DNA of 64,000 bases from DASUPK01 sp963815665 (GCA_963815665.1 CAWFHN010000023.1:1-64000); one strand, 5' to 3'. Shown: positions 54,111-63,378, counted from the stretch's first letter. The notes: a model not told the origin generated them from the sequence alone. A program made the numbers and translations.

Positions 54111-54412
54111 CCCTCTACACCTGTGGCCAGAGGAGCAAGCACGCGGCCATCGGACATGCCTGCGGGCGCGCTGCGAAGGCGCTGAATGAGGCCGGATACG
54201 AGTACGAGATCAAGTCGATGCCCGGCTACAGGCTGATGCCATGGACCTGGGGGGACCGGCGCCGGGGCCGCGAGGAGGTCAGGTCGCTCACCGGACAGAT
54301 CAACCTGCCCGTGCTCGCTCTCGACGAGGGAAAGACGGTCGTCGGCTCGGCCAAGATCGTCGAGTGGGCGAAGGCGCATCCCTCCGTTCAGCCTGAGATC
54401 GGCGGCGGATGA
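54107..54412 (+). CDS. Thioredoxin-fold (GST N-terminal-like) protein embedded in the purine operon
   Basis: This 101-residue protein has a glutaredoxin/GST N-terminal layout: strand TLYTCGQRSK, then helix GHACGRAAKALNEAG, strand YEYEIKSMPG, a cis-Pro strand INLPVLALDEGKTVVGS, and a closing helix AKIVEWAKAH. No CxxC redox pair is seen; Cys 6 is followed by GQRS, and Cys 19 lies further along. The VVGSAKIVEWA end resembles the glutathione-gamma-Glu-binding Ser. It starts at GTG 54107 inside the purB stop and ends overlapping the purC ATG (ATGA), so it is translated with both. Its role in purine metabolism is unknown. Confidence 0.75.
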   Translation: MTLYTCGQRSKHAAIGHACGRAAKALNEAGYEYEIKSMPGYRLMPWTWGDRRRGREEVRSLTGQINLPVLALDEGKTVVGSAKIVEWAKAHPSVQPEIGGG

Positions 54413-55263
54413 CGGGCTCACTCGCCGATCTGCGGCTCGCCGGCTCGGGAAAGGTCCGGGAGATCTACGAGGACGGCGACGAGCTGATCATGGTCGCCTC
54501 CGACCGGATCTCGGTCTACGACGTGATCCTGCCGTCCGAGATCCCGGACAAGGGCAGGGTGCTCACCCAGATGTCGCTCTTCTGGTTCGAGCTGACCGGC
54601 GACATCGTCCCCAATCACTTCATCTCCGAGGACGTGCCGCCCGAGGCCGCCGGCCGGGGGATGCGGGTGAAGAAGCTCGAGATGTTCCCGGTCGAGTGCG
54701 TGGTGCGCGGCTACCTCTCGGGGTCCGGCTGGAAGGAATACAGGGAGTCCGGCGCCGTCTGCGGGATCGAGCTGCCCGAGGGGCTGACGGAGTCCTCGAA
54801 GCTCCCCGAGCCCATCTTTACGCCCGCCACGAAGGCCGAGCTCGGCGACCACGACGAGAACATCGACTTCGACACCGCCGCCGAGGCGATCGGCAACCGG
54901 CCGCTGATGGAGGAGCTGCGGCGAATCTCGATCGAGATCTACAGCCGGGGAGCCGACCATGCGGCGGAGAAGGGAATCATCCTGGCCGACACGAAATTCG
55001 AGTTCGGCAGCTCGCCGGGCGCGGAGATCGTGCTCGGCGACGAGGTGCTGACCCCGGATTCCTCCCGCTTCTGGCCGGCCGACACCTACGAGCCGGGCGG
55101 CACCCAGCCCTCCTTCGACAAGCAGTACGTGCGCGACTATTCGGACTCGGTCGGCTGGGACCACACCGACCCGGGCCCGGAGCTGCCGGACGAGGTCGTC
55201 CAGAACACCCGGGCCAAGTACGTCGAGGCCTACGAGAAGATCACCGGCCGCAAACTGGACTAA
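54409..55263 (+). CDS. purC: SAICAR synthetase
   Basis: PurC joins CAIR and aspartate with ATP to give SAICAR. The 284-residue, longer-type enzyme shows LAGSGKVREIYEDGDELIMV (ATP site, start), ASDRISVYDVILPSEIPDKG, VECVVRGYLSGSGWKEY, and the signature IILADTKFEFG (about residue 195). DEVLTPDSSRFWPADTYEPG contains the conserved EVLTPDSSR. It overlaps the preceding small gene by four bases; purS follows after 42 bases. Confidence 0.97.
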   Translation: MTGSLADLRLAGSGKVREIYEDGDELIMVASDRISVYDVILPSEIPDKGRVLTQMSLFWFELTGDIVPNHFISEDVPPEAAGRGMRVKKLEMFPVECVVRGYLSGSGWKEYRESGAVCGIELPEGLTESSKLPEPIFTPATKAELGDHDENIDFDTAAEAIGNRPLMEELRRISIEIYSRGADHAAEKGIILADTKFEFGSSPGAEIVLGDEVLTPDSSRFWPADTYEPGGTQPSFDKQYVRDYSDSVGWDHTDPGPELPDEVVQNTRAKYVEAYEKITGRKLD

Positions 55264-55305
55264 CCAGGGCCGGGGTCGCTCCTCGGGCGCTTGTACGCTG
55301 AGCGA

Positions 55306-55530
55306 GTGAAGGCCAAGGTCCTGATCAGGCCGAAGGACGGCATCCTCGACCCCCAGGGGAAGGCAGTAGAACGAGCGCTTCCCGCCCTTGGCTTCGAGGG
55401 AGTGCATGACGTTCGCGTCGGGCGCCTGGTCGAGCTCGAGACCGACGACCCGAGCAAGCTCGACGACCTCTGCGAGAAGCTGCTCGCCAATCCGCTGATC
55501 GAGGACTTCGAGGTGGAGCTCGAGCAGTGA
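55306..55530 (+). CDS. purS: FGAM synthase subunit PurS
   Basis: This 74-residue structural subunit of the three-part FGAM synthase helps pass ammonia from PurQ to PurL. It shows the family pattern AKVLIRPKDGILDPQGKAVE, LGFEGVHDVRVGRLVELE and a closing LIEDFEVELEQ. GTG 55306 gives the usual length; an upstream TTG at 55291 is less likely. It overlaps purQ as GTGA. Confidence 0.94.
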   Translation: MKAKVLIRPKDGILDPQGKAVERALPALGFEGVHDVRVGRLVELETDDPSKLDDLCEKLLANPLIEDFEVELEQ

Positions 55531-56192
55531 TCGGCGTCGTCCAGTTTCCGGGGTCCTGTGACGAGCGCGACGCCCTGGCCGCCGTGCAGCGTGTCGGCGA
55601 GGGCAGGCTGGTCTGGCATGAGGAGACCGACCTCTCCGGGCTGGATGGAGTCGTCATCCCCGGCGGGTTCTCCTATGGCGATTACCTGCGTGCCGGCGCG
55701 ATCGCTCGCTTCTCACCGGCGATGGAGGCGGTCGACCGCTTCGCCGCTGAGGGCGGCCCGGTGCTCGGGATCTGCAATGGCTTCCAGGTCCTCTGCGAGG
55801 CGGGTCTGCTGCCCGGCGCCCTGCTTCCCAACGAGGGTCTGCGCTTCCTCTGCAGGCAGGTCGAGCTCGTCGCCGAGGACTTCGAGGGATCCTTCGGATC
55901 GGCGATCGAGAGCGGCGATCGCCTCTCGATCCCGGTCAAGCACATGAGCGGCCGCTACTTCGCGCCGGATGACCAGCTCGACGCCCTGGAGGCCGGGGGC
56001 CGGATCGCCTTCCGATACGCCGCCGGCGAGAACCCGAACGGCAGCGTCCGCGACATCGCCGGGGTCGTCAACGAGGCGGGCAACGTGCTCGGCCTGATGC
56101 CCCATCTCGAGCACGCCGTCGACCCGCTCACGGGGTCCGACGACGGCCTCTCCCTCTTCCGCGCGCTGGCAACCCAGGCCGCCCCCGCGTGA
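55527..56192 (+). CDS. purQ: FGAM synthase glutaminase subunit PurQ
   Basis: PurQ hydrolyses glutamine to supply ammonia for FGAM formation. The 221-residue class I glutamine amidotransferase has GVVQFPGSCDERDALAAVQ, GVVIPGGFSYGDYLRAGAIA, the nucleophile elbow GICNGFQVLCEAGLLPGA (Cys about 86), and the His-Glu pair in LMPHLEHAVDPLTGSDDG. GTG 55527 overlaps purS, and its end overlaps purL as GTGA. Confidence 0.96.
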   Translation: MIGVVQFPGSCDERDALAAVQRVGEGRLVWHEETDLSGLDGVVIPGGFSYGDYLRAGAIARFSPAMEAVDRFAAEGGPVLGICNGFQVLCEAGLLPGALLPNEGLRFLCRQVELVAEDFEGSFGSAIESGDRLSIPVKHMSGRYFAPDDQLDALEAGGRIAFRYAAGENPNGSVRDIAGVVNEAGNVLGLMPHLEHAVDPLTGSDDGLSLFRALATQAAPA

Positions 56193-58426
56193 GCGAAACA
56201 GCCGCACCCCGCATGCCCGGAAGCGAAGCTGAGGACATGCGGGCTCAGGCTGGGGAGCTCGGGCTCACCGGCTCCGAGTACGAGCGGATCACGGAGCTGC
56301 TCGACCGCGACCCGAACGGGGTCGAGCTGGCGATGTTCTCCCTGCTCTGGTCCGAGCACTGCGCCTACAAGCACTCGCGCAAGCTGCTCGGGCGGCTGCC
56401 CACGGAGGGCGAGCGGGTGGTGATGGGCCCGGGTGAGAACGCCGGGGCAGTCGACATCGGAAACGGGCACGCGATCGCCTTCAAGGTCGAGTCCCACAAC
56501 CACCCGAGCGCCGTCGAGCCGTTTCAGGGAGCGGCGACCGGGGTGGGCGGCATCCTCCGCGACGTCTTCGCGATCGGCGCGCGGCCGATCGCGGTGCTGG
56601 ATTCGCTGCGCTTCGGCGAGCTCTCCTCCGAGCGGTCCCGCTACCTGTTCGAGGGGGCGGTCGCCGGGATCGGCCACTACGGCAACTCGATCGGGGTGCC
56701 GACGGTCGGCGGAGAGGTCTACTTCGAGCCGTCCTACGAACACAACTGCCTCGTCAACGCGATGTGCGTCGGCATCGCCAAGACCGACGAGATGATCCGC
56801 TCGGCCGCGGCCGGTCCCGGCAACCTGCTGGTGATCATGGGCGCGTCCACGGGGCGCGACGGGATCGGCGGAGCGTCGGTGCTCGCCTCCGCGGAGCTCG
56901 AAGCCGGCGATGACAGCAAGCGGCCCACGGTCCAGATCGGCGATCCCTTCGAGGAGTCGAAGGTCCTCGAGTGCTGCCTGGAGCTGCTCGAGCGCGGACT
57001 GCTCGTCTCGCTCCAGGACCTCGGCGCGGCCGGGCTGACCTCCTCGGCAGGGGAGATGGCATCGAAGGGAGGTGTCGGGCTCGACATCGACGTCTCGAAG
57101 GTGCCGCTCCGCGAGCCCGACCTCGAGCCCTTCGAGGTGATGGTCTCGGAGTCGCAGGAGCGGATGCTCGCCGTGGTGGAGCCCTCGCGGCTCGATGAGG
57201 TCATGGCGACCTGCGAGCGCTGGCAGACGGGTGCCGCGGCGATCGGCGAGATCACCGAGGGCGATCGTCTGCGGGTGCTGGACGATGGCGTCGAGGTCGG
57301 CGACGTGCCCGTCTCGGCGCTGGTCGACGAATGCCCGCTCTACGACCTCGCGCCGGAGGAGCCCAGCGGCTGGATGTACGGCAACGAGGAATCCCTCACC
57401 GAGGACGACCCTTCGGCCATTCTCTGCGCCCTGCTCGGCTCGCCGAACGTCGCCTCGAAGCGCTGGGCGTTCGAGCAGTACGACTCCGTGGTCGGGTCCC
57501 GGACCGCCCGCCGCCCGGAGTCGGCGGATGCGGCCGTGCTCATGGTCCCCGAGTCCGATCGGGCCATCGCCGTCGCCATCGACGGCAACGGGCGGCGGGT
57601 CGCGTGCGATCCCTACGCGGGGGCGATCGAGGCGGTGCTCGAGTGCGCCCAGAACCTGGCCTGCGTCGGCGCCGAGCCGCTCGGCCTCACCAACTGCCTC
57701 AACTTCGGCAACCCCGAGAAGCCCAGCGTCGCCTGGCAGCTCGACCGAGCCGTGCTCGGCCTCGCCGAGGCCTCCCTGGCCCTGGGGGTGCCGGTCGTCG
57801 GCGGCAACGTCTCCCTCTACAACGAGACCGAGCACGGCCCGATCTACCCGACCCCTGTGGTGGGAATGGTGGGGGAGCTGCCCGATGCGGCGAGGGCTCC
57901 GGGACTGGCGCCGCGTGACGGCGATCGGCTGATCCTGGTCGGTCCGTTCGCTCCCTCGCTGGCGGGCTCCGAGCTCGCCAAGCAGCGCGGCGAGCTGGAC
58001 GCCGGCCTCCCACAGCCCGCGATCGCCGCGGTGGCCGACGCGCTGGCACTCGTCAGGGGCCTGGTCCGCGACGGCGTGCCCTCGGCGGCGCACGACGTCA
58101 GCGACGGCGGGCTCGCCTGCGCGCTGGCCGAGATGGCGATCGCGGCGGCCTCCGGTCTCGAGGCCGACCTCGATCCACTCGTCGAGCTCCGCGGCGGATC
58201 GGGCGAGACCTGCCTGTTCGGTGAGGGCCCGGGCGGGATCGTGCTCGCGGTCGCGGAGAAGGACGTTGAGTCGGTGTTGGAGAGGGTGGAGAACACCGGG
58301 GTCGAGGCGATCGCGATCGGCACGGCCGGTGGGGATCGGATCTCGATCGCCGCCGCCGAGCGGGATGTCTCGGTCGCCCTCGCGGATGCCGAGCGCGCCT
58401 GGCGCTCCCTCGACCAGCGGCTGTGA
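56189..58426 (+). CDS. purL: FGAM synthase large subunit PurL
   Basis: PurL uses ATP and PurQ-derived ammonia to convert FGAR to FGAM. The 745-residue small-type PurL needs PurS and PurQ. It carries LLWSEHCAYKHSRKLL (about residues 52-67), VVMGPGENAGAVDIGNGHAI, KVESHNHPSAVEPFQGAATG, and a second half with NCLNFGNPEKPSVAWQLDRA, VPVVGGNVSLYNETEHGPIY and SAAHDVSDGGLACALAEMA. The start is GTG 56189. It is the last gene of the purB-to-purL coupled run; 171 bases separate it from purF. Confidence 0.97.
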   Translation: MSETAAPRMPGSEAEDMRAQAGELGLTGSEYERITELLDRDPNGVELAMFSLLWSEHCAYKHSRKLLGRLPTEGERVVMGPGENAGAVDIGNGHAIAFKVESHNHPSAVEPFQGAATGVGGILRDVFAIGARPIAVLDSLRFGELSSERSRYLFEGAVAGIGHYGNSIGVPTVGGEVYFEPSYEHNCLVNAMCVGIAKTDEMIRSAAAGPGNLLVIMGASTGRDGIGGASVLASAELEAGDDSKRPTVQIGDPFEESKVLECCLELLERGLLVSLQDLGAAGLTSSAGEMASKGGVGLDIDVSKVPLREPDLEPFEVMVSESQERMLAVVEPSRLDEVMATCERWQTGAAAIGEITEGDRLRVLDDGVEVGDVPVSALVDECPLYDLAPEEPSGWMYGNEESLTEDDPSAILCALLGSPNVASKRWAFEQYDSVVGSRTARRPESADAAVLMVPESDRAIAVAIDGNGRRVACDPYAGAIEAVLECAQNLACVGAEPLGLTNCLNFGNPEKPSVAWQLDRAVLGLAEASLALGVPVVGGNVSLYNETEHGPIYPTPVVGMVGELPDAARAPGLAPRDGDRLILVGPFAPSLAGSELAKQRGELDAGLPQPAIAAVADALALVRGLVRDGVPSAAHDVSDGGLACALAEMAIAAASGLEADLDPLVELRGGSGETCLFGEGPGGIVLAVAEKDVESVLERVENTGVEAIAIGTAGGDRISIAAAERDVSVALADAERAWRSLDQRL

Positions 58427-58597
58427 TGCGCGGATAGCGCGACGGAGAGGCTCAAGAAGAAGTAGCCGGCCGAAAACCCGCCTATTTGCGGCGGATTGAG
58501 GCCTCTGGCCCCTCCGTGCCCGCTGCTACCCTCCGTCTGCGGGCTGCTCTCCTGTCCGCAACTCCTATCTCCCGAGGTTGAGACACCTCCTCCAGAC

Positions 58598-60070
58598 GTG
58601 AACGACGCGCGCTTCGACGTTCCCGATCGCGATGGCCCGCGCGATGAGTGCGGGGTGTTTGGCATATACGCGCCCGGGCGCGACGTCGCCAGGCTCGCGT
58701 ACTTCGGCCTCTACGCGCTCCAGCACCGGGGGCAGGAGTCGGCCGGGATCGCCAGCTGCGAGGGAGGGCACATCACGACCCTGCGCGACCTCGGGCTCGT
58801 CTCCCAGGTCTTCGACGAGGAGAAGCTCCGGGCCCTGTCCGGCGACATGGCGATCGGCCACGTGCGCTACTCGACCACCGGTGGCGGGGCCTGGGAGAAC
58901 GCGCAGCCCGTCTGGAGGGACGACGGCCGGGAGCTGGCGCTCGCCCACAACGGCAACCTGACCAATGCGGTCGAGCTCTACAACGAGCTCACCGAGGCCG
59001 GGGTTCAGCTGCGCGGCACCTCGGACTCCGAGATCATGGCGGCCCTCCTCTCCCGCCGCGCGGGCGAGGGCAAGGAGTGGATCGAGGACGCCGTCGCCGA
59101 GGTCATGCCGAGGCTCGAGGGCGCCTACTCGACCGTCGTCATGACCAAGCACGCCGTGGTCGCCTTCCGCGACCCGCATGGCGTGCGGCCGCTGGCGCTC
59201 GGCAAGATCAAGCCGGGTGACGGGTTCCCCGAGTGCTTCGTGGTCGCCTCGGAGAGCTGCGCCTTCGACATCATCGGCGCGCAGTTGATCCGCGAGGTCC
59301 AGCCGGGCGAGATGGTCTCGCTCACCGCCCGCGGCCTCGAGCTGAAGCCCGTGATCACCGGCGAGCAGCCGGCCCACTGCGTCTTCGAGCACATCTACTT
59401 CTCCCGTCCCGACTCCCGGCTCGAGAACCGGGTCCTGCAGGAGGTCCGGGGACGGATGGGCGAGCTGCTCGCGGAGGAGGCGCCGGTCGACGCCGACCTG
59501 GTGATCTCGGTACCGGACTCCGGCAACCCGATGGCCAATGGATTCGCGCGAGCCGCGGGGCTGCCCAAGGACGACGGGCTGATCAAGAACCGCTATGTCG
59601 GGCGCACCTTCATCCAGCCGGGGCAGGAGCTGCGCAGGCACGGCCTGCGCATGAAGTTCAACCCATTGCCGGAGATCGTCGCCGGCAAGCGCGTCGTGAT
59701 CGTGGACGATTCGATCGTGCGCGGCAATACCACCAGGCAGATCGTCGCGATGCTGAAGGAGGCGGGCGCCAAGGAGGTCCACCTGCGCATCTCCGCCCCG
59801 CCGATTCGCCACCCCTGCCACTACGGGATCGACATGTCGACCCGTGAGGAGATGATCGCCCACGACCGAACGGTCGAGGAGATCGCCGGCGAGCTCGGCG
59901 CCGATTCCCTCGCCTACCTCTCGATGGAGGCGGTCTACGAGGCAATCGGCACCCCACGCGAGAAGCACTGCGACGCCTGCTTCACCGGCGAATACCCGCT
60001 CGGCGATCCCGAGACGGCGAACGGCAAGTTCGCCCTCGAGGACATCGCCGTCGTCCCCGTCAGCCGCTAG
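58598..60070 (+). CDS. purF: Glutamine phosphoribosylpyrophosphate amidotransferase
   Basis: PurF makes phosphoribosylamine, the first committed purine step. The 490-residue Bacillus-type enzyme has a short propeptide before the nucleophile Cys in DECGVFGIYAPG. YFGLYALQHRGQESAGIASC, GHVRYSTTGG and LAHNGNLTNA follow. Its PRPP loop is VVIVDDSIVRGNTTRQIV. Cys residues for a 4Fe-4S cluster are present (HCVFEHIYF, HPCHYG, KHCDACFTGEYPLG). GTG 58598 is the best start; no good ribosome binding site is visible. The 171 bases upstream may hold its own promoter. Confidence 0.96.
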   Translation: MNDARFDVPDRDGPRDECGVFGIYAPGRDVARLAYFGLYALQHRGQESAGIASCEGGHITTLRDLGLVSQVFDEEKLRALSGDMAIGHVRYSTTGGGAWENAQPVWRDDGRELALAHNGNLTNAVELYNELTEAGVQLRGTSDSEIMAALLSRRAGEGKEWIEDAVAEVMPRLEGAYSTVVMTKHAVVAFRDPHGVRPLALGKIKPGDGFPECFVVASESCAFDIIGAQLIREVQPGEMVSLTARGLELKPVITGEQPAHCVFEHIYFSRPDSRLENRVLQEVRGRMGELLAEEAPVDADLVISVPDSGNPMANGFARAAGLPKDDGLIKNRYVGRTFIQPGQELRRHGLRMKFNPLPEIVAGKRVVIVDDSIVRGNTTRQIVAMLKEAGAKEVHLRISAPPIRHPCHYGIDMSTREEMIAHDRTVEEIAGELGADSLAYLSMEAVYEAIGTPREKHCDACFTGEYPLGDPETANGKFALEDIAVVPVSR

Positions 60071-60622
60071 TTGTCCCGGGAGAACCTAGAGCTCGTCCGG
60101 CGCCTCTACGCCGCCTGGAGCGCGGGCGACCTCGACGGCGCGACCAGCGCCTTTGCCGACGACGTCGAGTGGCACGGGCATCCGCGGCTGCCCGAGCCGG
60201 GGCCGTACGGCAGCCGGGAGGAGGTGCGTCGCTGGATGCAGCAGTTCCGCGAGGCCTGGGGCGAGCTGGCGGCCGAACCGGTGGAGCTGGTCGACGCCGG
60301 CGACAGCGTCGTCGCGCTGGTGCACATGTCCGGCCGGGGGAGGGGGAGTGGCGTGGAGGTGCGCGGAGGCGTCGACGTACATATCGGGACGTTCCGGGAG
60401 GGCGAGATCTCCTACTTCCGGATCTATCCCGGTGACTTCCTGACCGAGCGGGCCGAGCTCAGCGATCCCGAGTTCGAGCTCCTCATCCTGCGCGTCCAGG
60501 AGGGACTGGCGATGCCCGAGGTCGCACGGAGACTCGGGATCAGCGAGTCTGACGCGCAGGCCATGCTCGATCACGTTCACGAGCTCCTCCGCAGGGTCCC
60601 CGGCAGCGAGCGCGCCTCGTGA
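60071..60622 (+). CDS. SnoaL-like domain with an HTH-like helical tail, between purF and purN
   Basis: This 183-residue protein starts at TTG 60071, touching the purF stop. Residues 1-125 form an NTF2/SnoaL-like domain (ENLELVRRLYAAWSAGDLDG, VVALVHMSGRGRGSGVEVRG, YFRIYPGDFLTERAEL). Residues 130-175 form a helical tail (LLILRVQEGLAMPEVARRLG, then ISESDAQAMLDHVHELLRRV) that reads like a sigma region 4/LuxR-type helix-turn-helix. It overlaps purN by four bases (GTGA). A regulator responding to a small ligand is an appealing guess, but there is no direct evidence. Confidence 0.72.
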   Translation: MSRENLELVRRLYAAWSAGDLDGATSAFADDVEWHGHPRLPEPGPYGSREEVRRWMQQFREAWGELAAEPVELVDAGDSVVALVHMSGRGRGSGVEVRGGVDVHIGTFREGEISYFRIYPGDFLTERAELSDPEFELLILRVQEGLAMPEVARRLGISESDAQAMLDHVHELLRRVPGSERAS

Positions 60623-61242
60623 GCTCGTTTCGCATCGTCGTCCTCGCCTCGGGTGGCGGCACGAACCTCCAGGCGATCCTCGATCAGCTGCACGGAGGCC
60701 GGGAGGGGGTCGAGGTGGTGGGTGTCGGCTCCGACAAGCCGGGGGCGACGGCGCTCGAGCGCGCTCGCAAGGCTGGCGTCAAGACCGGCGTCTTTCCGGC
60801 GGCCGAGTACGAGGACAGGCGGGCGCGGGACGCCGCGCTCGGGGATTGGATCGAGGAGCGGCGGCCGGACCTGATCGTGCTCGCCGGGTACATGCAGCTG
60901 CTCTCGTCCGAGTTCGTGGCGCGTTTTCGCAACCGGGTCATCAACGTCCATCCCGCCCTGCTGCCCGCCTTTCCGGGGATCGACGCCCTTCAGCAGGCGA
61001 TCGACCATGGCTCCAAGATCACCGGCGTGACCGTGCACTTCGTCGACGAGGGAGTCGACTCGGGCCCCATCATCCTCCAGCGCCCCGTGCCGATCGCGCC
61101 GAGCCGGGACTGGGATGAGACCGAGACGGCGATCCACGTCACCGAGCACGCGCTGCTGCCGGAGACGATCCGGATGCTCGCGGCCGGCCGCGTCCGGTTC
61201 GACGAGGAGAACCCGCGCCTCGTCCACATCGACCCCGAATAA
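60619..61242 (+). CDS. purN: Phosphoribosylglycinamide formyltransferase (GART)
   Basis: PurN transfers a formyl group from 10-formyl-tetrahydrofolate to GAR. The 207-residue protein has IVVLASGGGTNLQAILDQLH (phosphoribosyl site), DLIVLAGYMQLLSSEFVARF, the catalytic Asn-His region VINVHPALLPAFPGIDALQQ (about residues 105-124), and VTVHFVDEGVDSGPIILQRP with the catalytic Asp. The start is GTG 60619. purH follows after 11 bases. Confidence 0.96.
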   Translation: MSSFRIVVLASGGGTNLQAILDQLHGGREGVEVVGVGSDKPGATALERARKAGVKTGVFPAAEYEDRRARDAALGDWIEERRPDLIVLAGYMQLLSSEFVARFRNRVINVHPALLPAFPGIDALQQAIDHGSKITGVTVHFVDEGVDSGPIILQRPVPIAPSRDWDETETAIHVTEHALLPETIRMLAAGRVRFDEENPRLVHIDPE

Positions 61243-61253
61243 ACTCGCCCTTC

Positions 61254-62861
61254 GTGTCGACGCCGTCCTCAGAGATCGCACCGGAGCCTGCCGGGGAGTC
61301 GCTGCCCGTGCGGCGGGCGCTGATCTCGGTCGCCGACAAGACCGGGGTGGCGGAGTTCGCCGCCGGGCTCGCCAAGCAGGGGGTCGAGGTGATCTCGACC
61401 GGGGGGACGCTCTCGGTGCTGCACGAGGCCGGGGTGGAGGCGCGACCGGTGGAGGACCTCACCGGGTTCCCCGAGATCCTCGATGGGCGCGTCAAGACGC
61501 TCCATCCCCACCTCCATGCCGGGCTGCTCGCGGTGCGCGACAACCCCGAGCACGCCGAGACGCTGCGTGACAGGGAGATCGAGGAGATCGACCTGGTCTG
61601 CGTCAACCTCTACCCCTTCGAGGCCACCGTCGCCCGCCGCGACGTCCCCGAGGAGGAGGCGATCGAGAACATCGACGTCGGGGGTCCGACGATGATCAGG
61701 GCGGCGGCCAAGAACCACCGCTTCGTGGCCGTGGTCGTGCGGCCGGAGAGCTATGACGCGGTGCTCGATGAGCTGGAGGAGACGGGCGCGCTCTCCGCGG
61801 CCACGCGGCACTGGCTCGCCAACGAGGCCTTCGCGTACACGGCGCGCTACGACGCGGCGATCAGCCGCTGGTTCGGTCGCCGCTACGAGCAGCTGCCGAC
61901 CTACTGGGTGACCGCCTGGGAGAAGGAGATGGACCTCTCCTACGGCGAGAACCCCCACCAGCGCGCGGCGCTCTACGTGGAGCCGAGGGCACGCTCGCAT
62001 GTCCTCTCCCGGGTGTCGAAGCTGCACGGCAAGCCGCTCTCGTTCAACAACGTGCTGGACCTGAACTCGGCGCGGACGCTGCTCGCCGACCTCGAGGGGC
62101 CGGGGTGCGTGATCGTCAAGCACAACAACCCCTGCGGGGTCGCCGAGGCGGACGAGATCGGTCCCGCGTACGAGGCGGCTTTCGCCTGCGACCCGATGTC
62201 GGCCTTCGGCGGCGTGATCGCCCTGAACCGGCCGGTCAACGAGGCGCTGGCGGAGCGGTTGCACCAGCAGTTCATCGAGGTGCTGATCGCGCCCGGCTAC
62301 GGGGACGGGGCGATGCCCGTGCTCCAGCAGAAGGAGGCGATCCGGATCCTCGAGGACACCGAGCGCCGCAATCACCAGATCGAGCCGGACATCAAACGGG
62401 TTCGCGGCGGCATCCTCGTCGAGGACCCCGACGGCTCACCGGAGCCGCGCGAGCTGATGGAGGTCGCGACCAAGACCCAGCCGACCGACCAGCAGTGGGA
62501 CGACCTGCTCTTCGCCTGGCGGGTGGTGCGCCACGTGCGCTCCAACGCGATCGTGCTCGCTCGGGACCGGGCGACGCTGGGGATCGGCGCGGGACAGATG
62601 AGTCGCGTCGACTCGGTCCGCTTGGCGATCGAGAAGGCGAAGGACGCGCGCGGCCCCGACGCCGAGACTCTGCTCGCCGGGTGCGTGCTCGCCTCCGACG
62701 CCTTCTTCCCGTTCGCCGATGGCCCACAGGCGGCGATCGACGCCGGCGCCACCGCGGTGATCCAGCCGGGCGGCTCGAAGCGCGACGCCGAGGTGATCGA
62801 GGCCTGCGACGCCGCGGGCGTCGCGATGGTCTTCACGAAGCGCCGCCACTTCCGGCACTAG
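61254..62861 (+). CDS. purH: AICAR transformylase/IMP cyclohydrolase
   Basis: PurH is a bifunctional enzyme for the last two steps to IMP. The 535-residue protein has an N-terminal cyclohydrolase domain (ALISVADKTGVAEFAAGLAK, GFPEILDGRVKTLHPHLHAG, NIDVGGPTMIRAAAKNH). The C-terminal transformylase domain has DLSYGENPHQRAALYVE, CVIVKHNNPCGVAEA with the catalytic Lys-His, and SDAFFPFADGPQAAIDAGAT. The start is GTG 61254. It ends the purine run and converges on the HNH gene. Confidence 0.97.
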   Translation: MSTPSSEIAPEPAGESLPVRRALISVADKTGVAEFAAGLAKQGVEVISTGGTLSVLHEAGVEARPVEDLTGFPEILDGRVKTLHPHLHAGLLAVRDNPEHAETLRDREIEEIDLVCVNLYPFEATVARRDVPEEEAIENIDVGGPTMIRAAAKNHRFVAVVVRPESYDAVLDELEETGALSAATRHWLANEAFAYTARYDAAISRWFGRRYEQLPTYWVTAWEKEMDLSYGENPHQRAALYVEPRARSHVLSRVSKLHGKPLSFNNVLDLNSARTLLADLEGPGCVIVKHNNPCGVAEADEIGPAYEAAFACDPMSAFGGVIALNRPVNEALAERLHQQFIEVLIAPGYGDGAMPVLQQKEAIRILEDTERRNHQIEPDIKRVRGGILVEDPDGSPEPRELMEVATKTQPTDQQWDDLLFAWRVVRHVRSNAIVLARDRATLGIGAGQMSRVDSVRLAIEKAKDARGPDAETLLAGCVLASDAFFPFADGPQAAIDAGATAVIQPGGSKRDAEVIEACDAAGVAMVFTKRRHFRH

Positions 62862-62877
62862 TCAAGCTACGCAGCCT

Positions 62878-63378
62878 TCACCACCCTCCCCGAACAGCGC
62901 CATAGGTCGCGTAGGTGGCCCGGAGGGGTGGACACTCGATGACTCCGGCCTCTATCTCACCATGGCAGTTGGCGCAGGTGAGAATGCACTTCTTGGCCTC
63001 CCTGCGAAAGGTCGCAATTGACTTCCCCATTGCCACTGTCATCGGGAACGACTTCGTCTTCGGATCCACGTGATGGAAGTGGAGATTGATGATGCAAGCG
63101 TCGTATCCACAGACACAGCAGCTACCGCCAGCTTCCTCCACGAGCATGCGTTTGATCTTTTGGAGGCGGCGCGTGACAGCTTCGCCCACGCAACGTTTGC
63201 AGCGCCATTTTCGGCCGCGGCTCGGACCGGCGCTGTAGTAGGCGAACTCAGTGAGCCCATGCCGTCGACACTGCCGATTCTCGACGGCACACCTGCGCCT
63301 GGGATCCGGAGGGCGTCCCACTTGGCCCACATGGGGGATTGGAGCCTGTAGTGATGGATTGATCTCGTCGCGCTTCAT
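62878..63378 (-). CDS. HNH endonuclease-like zinc protein
   Basis: This 166-residue protein carries several zinc knuckles: CRRHG with WRCKRCVGEA, then GGSCCVCGYDACIINLHFHH, the HNH core FHHVDPKTKSF, and CILTCANCHGEIEAG. HNH proteins of this sort are usually site-nonspecific or homing-type nucleases; partners are unknown. The gene is clearly lower in GC than its neighbours, a hint of transfer. ATG 63378 is chosen; ATG 63399 or TTG 63420 would lengthen it by 7 or 14 residues but would place the palindrome at 63381-63392 inside the gene. Confidence 0.75.
   Translation of the reverse strand: MKRDEINPSLQAPIPHVGQVGRPPDPRRRCAVENRQCRRHGLTEFAYYSAGPSRGRKWRCKRCVGEAVTRRLQKIKRMLVEEAGGSCCVCGYDACIINLHFHHVDPKTKSFPMTVAMGKSIATFRREAKKCILTCANCHGEIEAGVIECPPLRATYATYGAVRGGW

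Noticed and set aside
55955..58093. 712-codon open frame antisense to purL and purQ
   Set aside because: It is an antisense artefact of GC-rich third positions; no domain or ribosome binding site is recognisable and it spans two certain genes.
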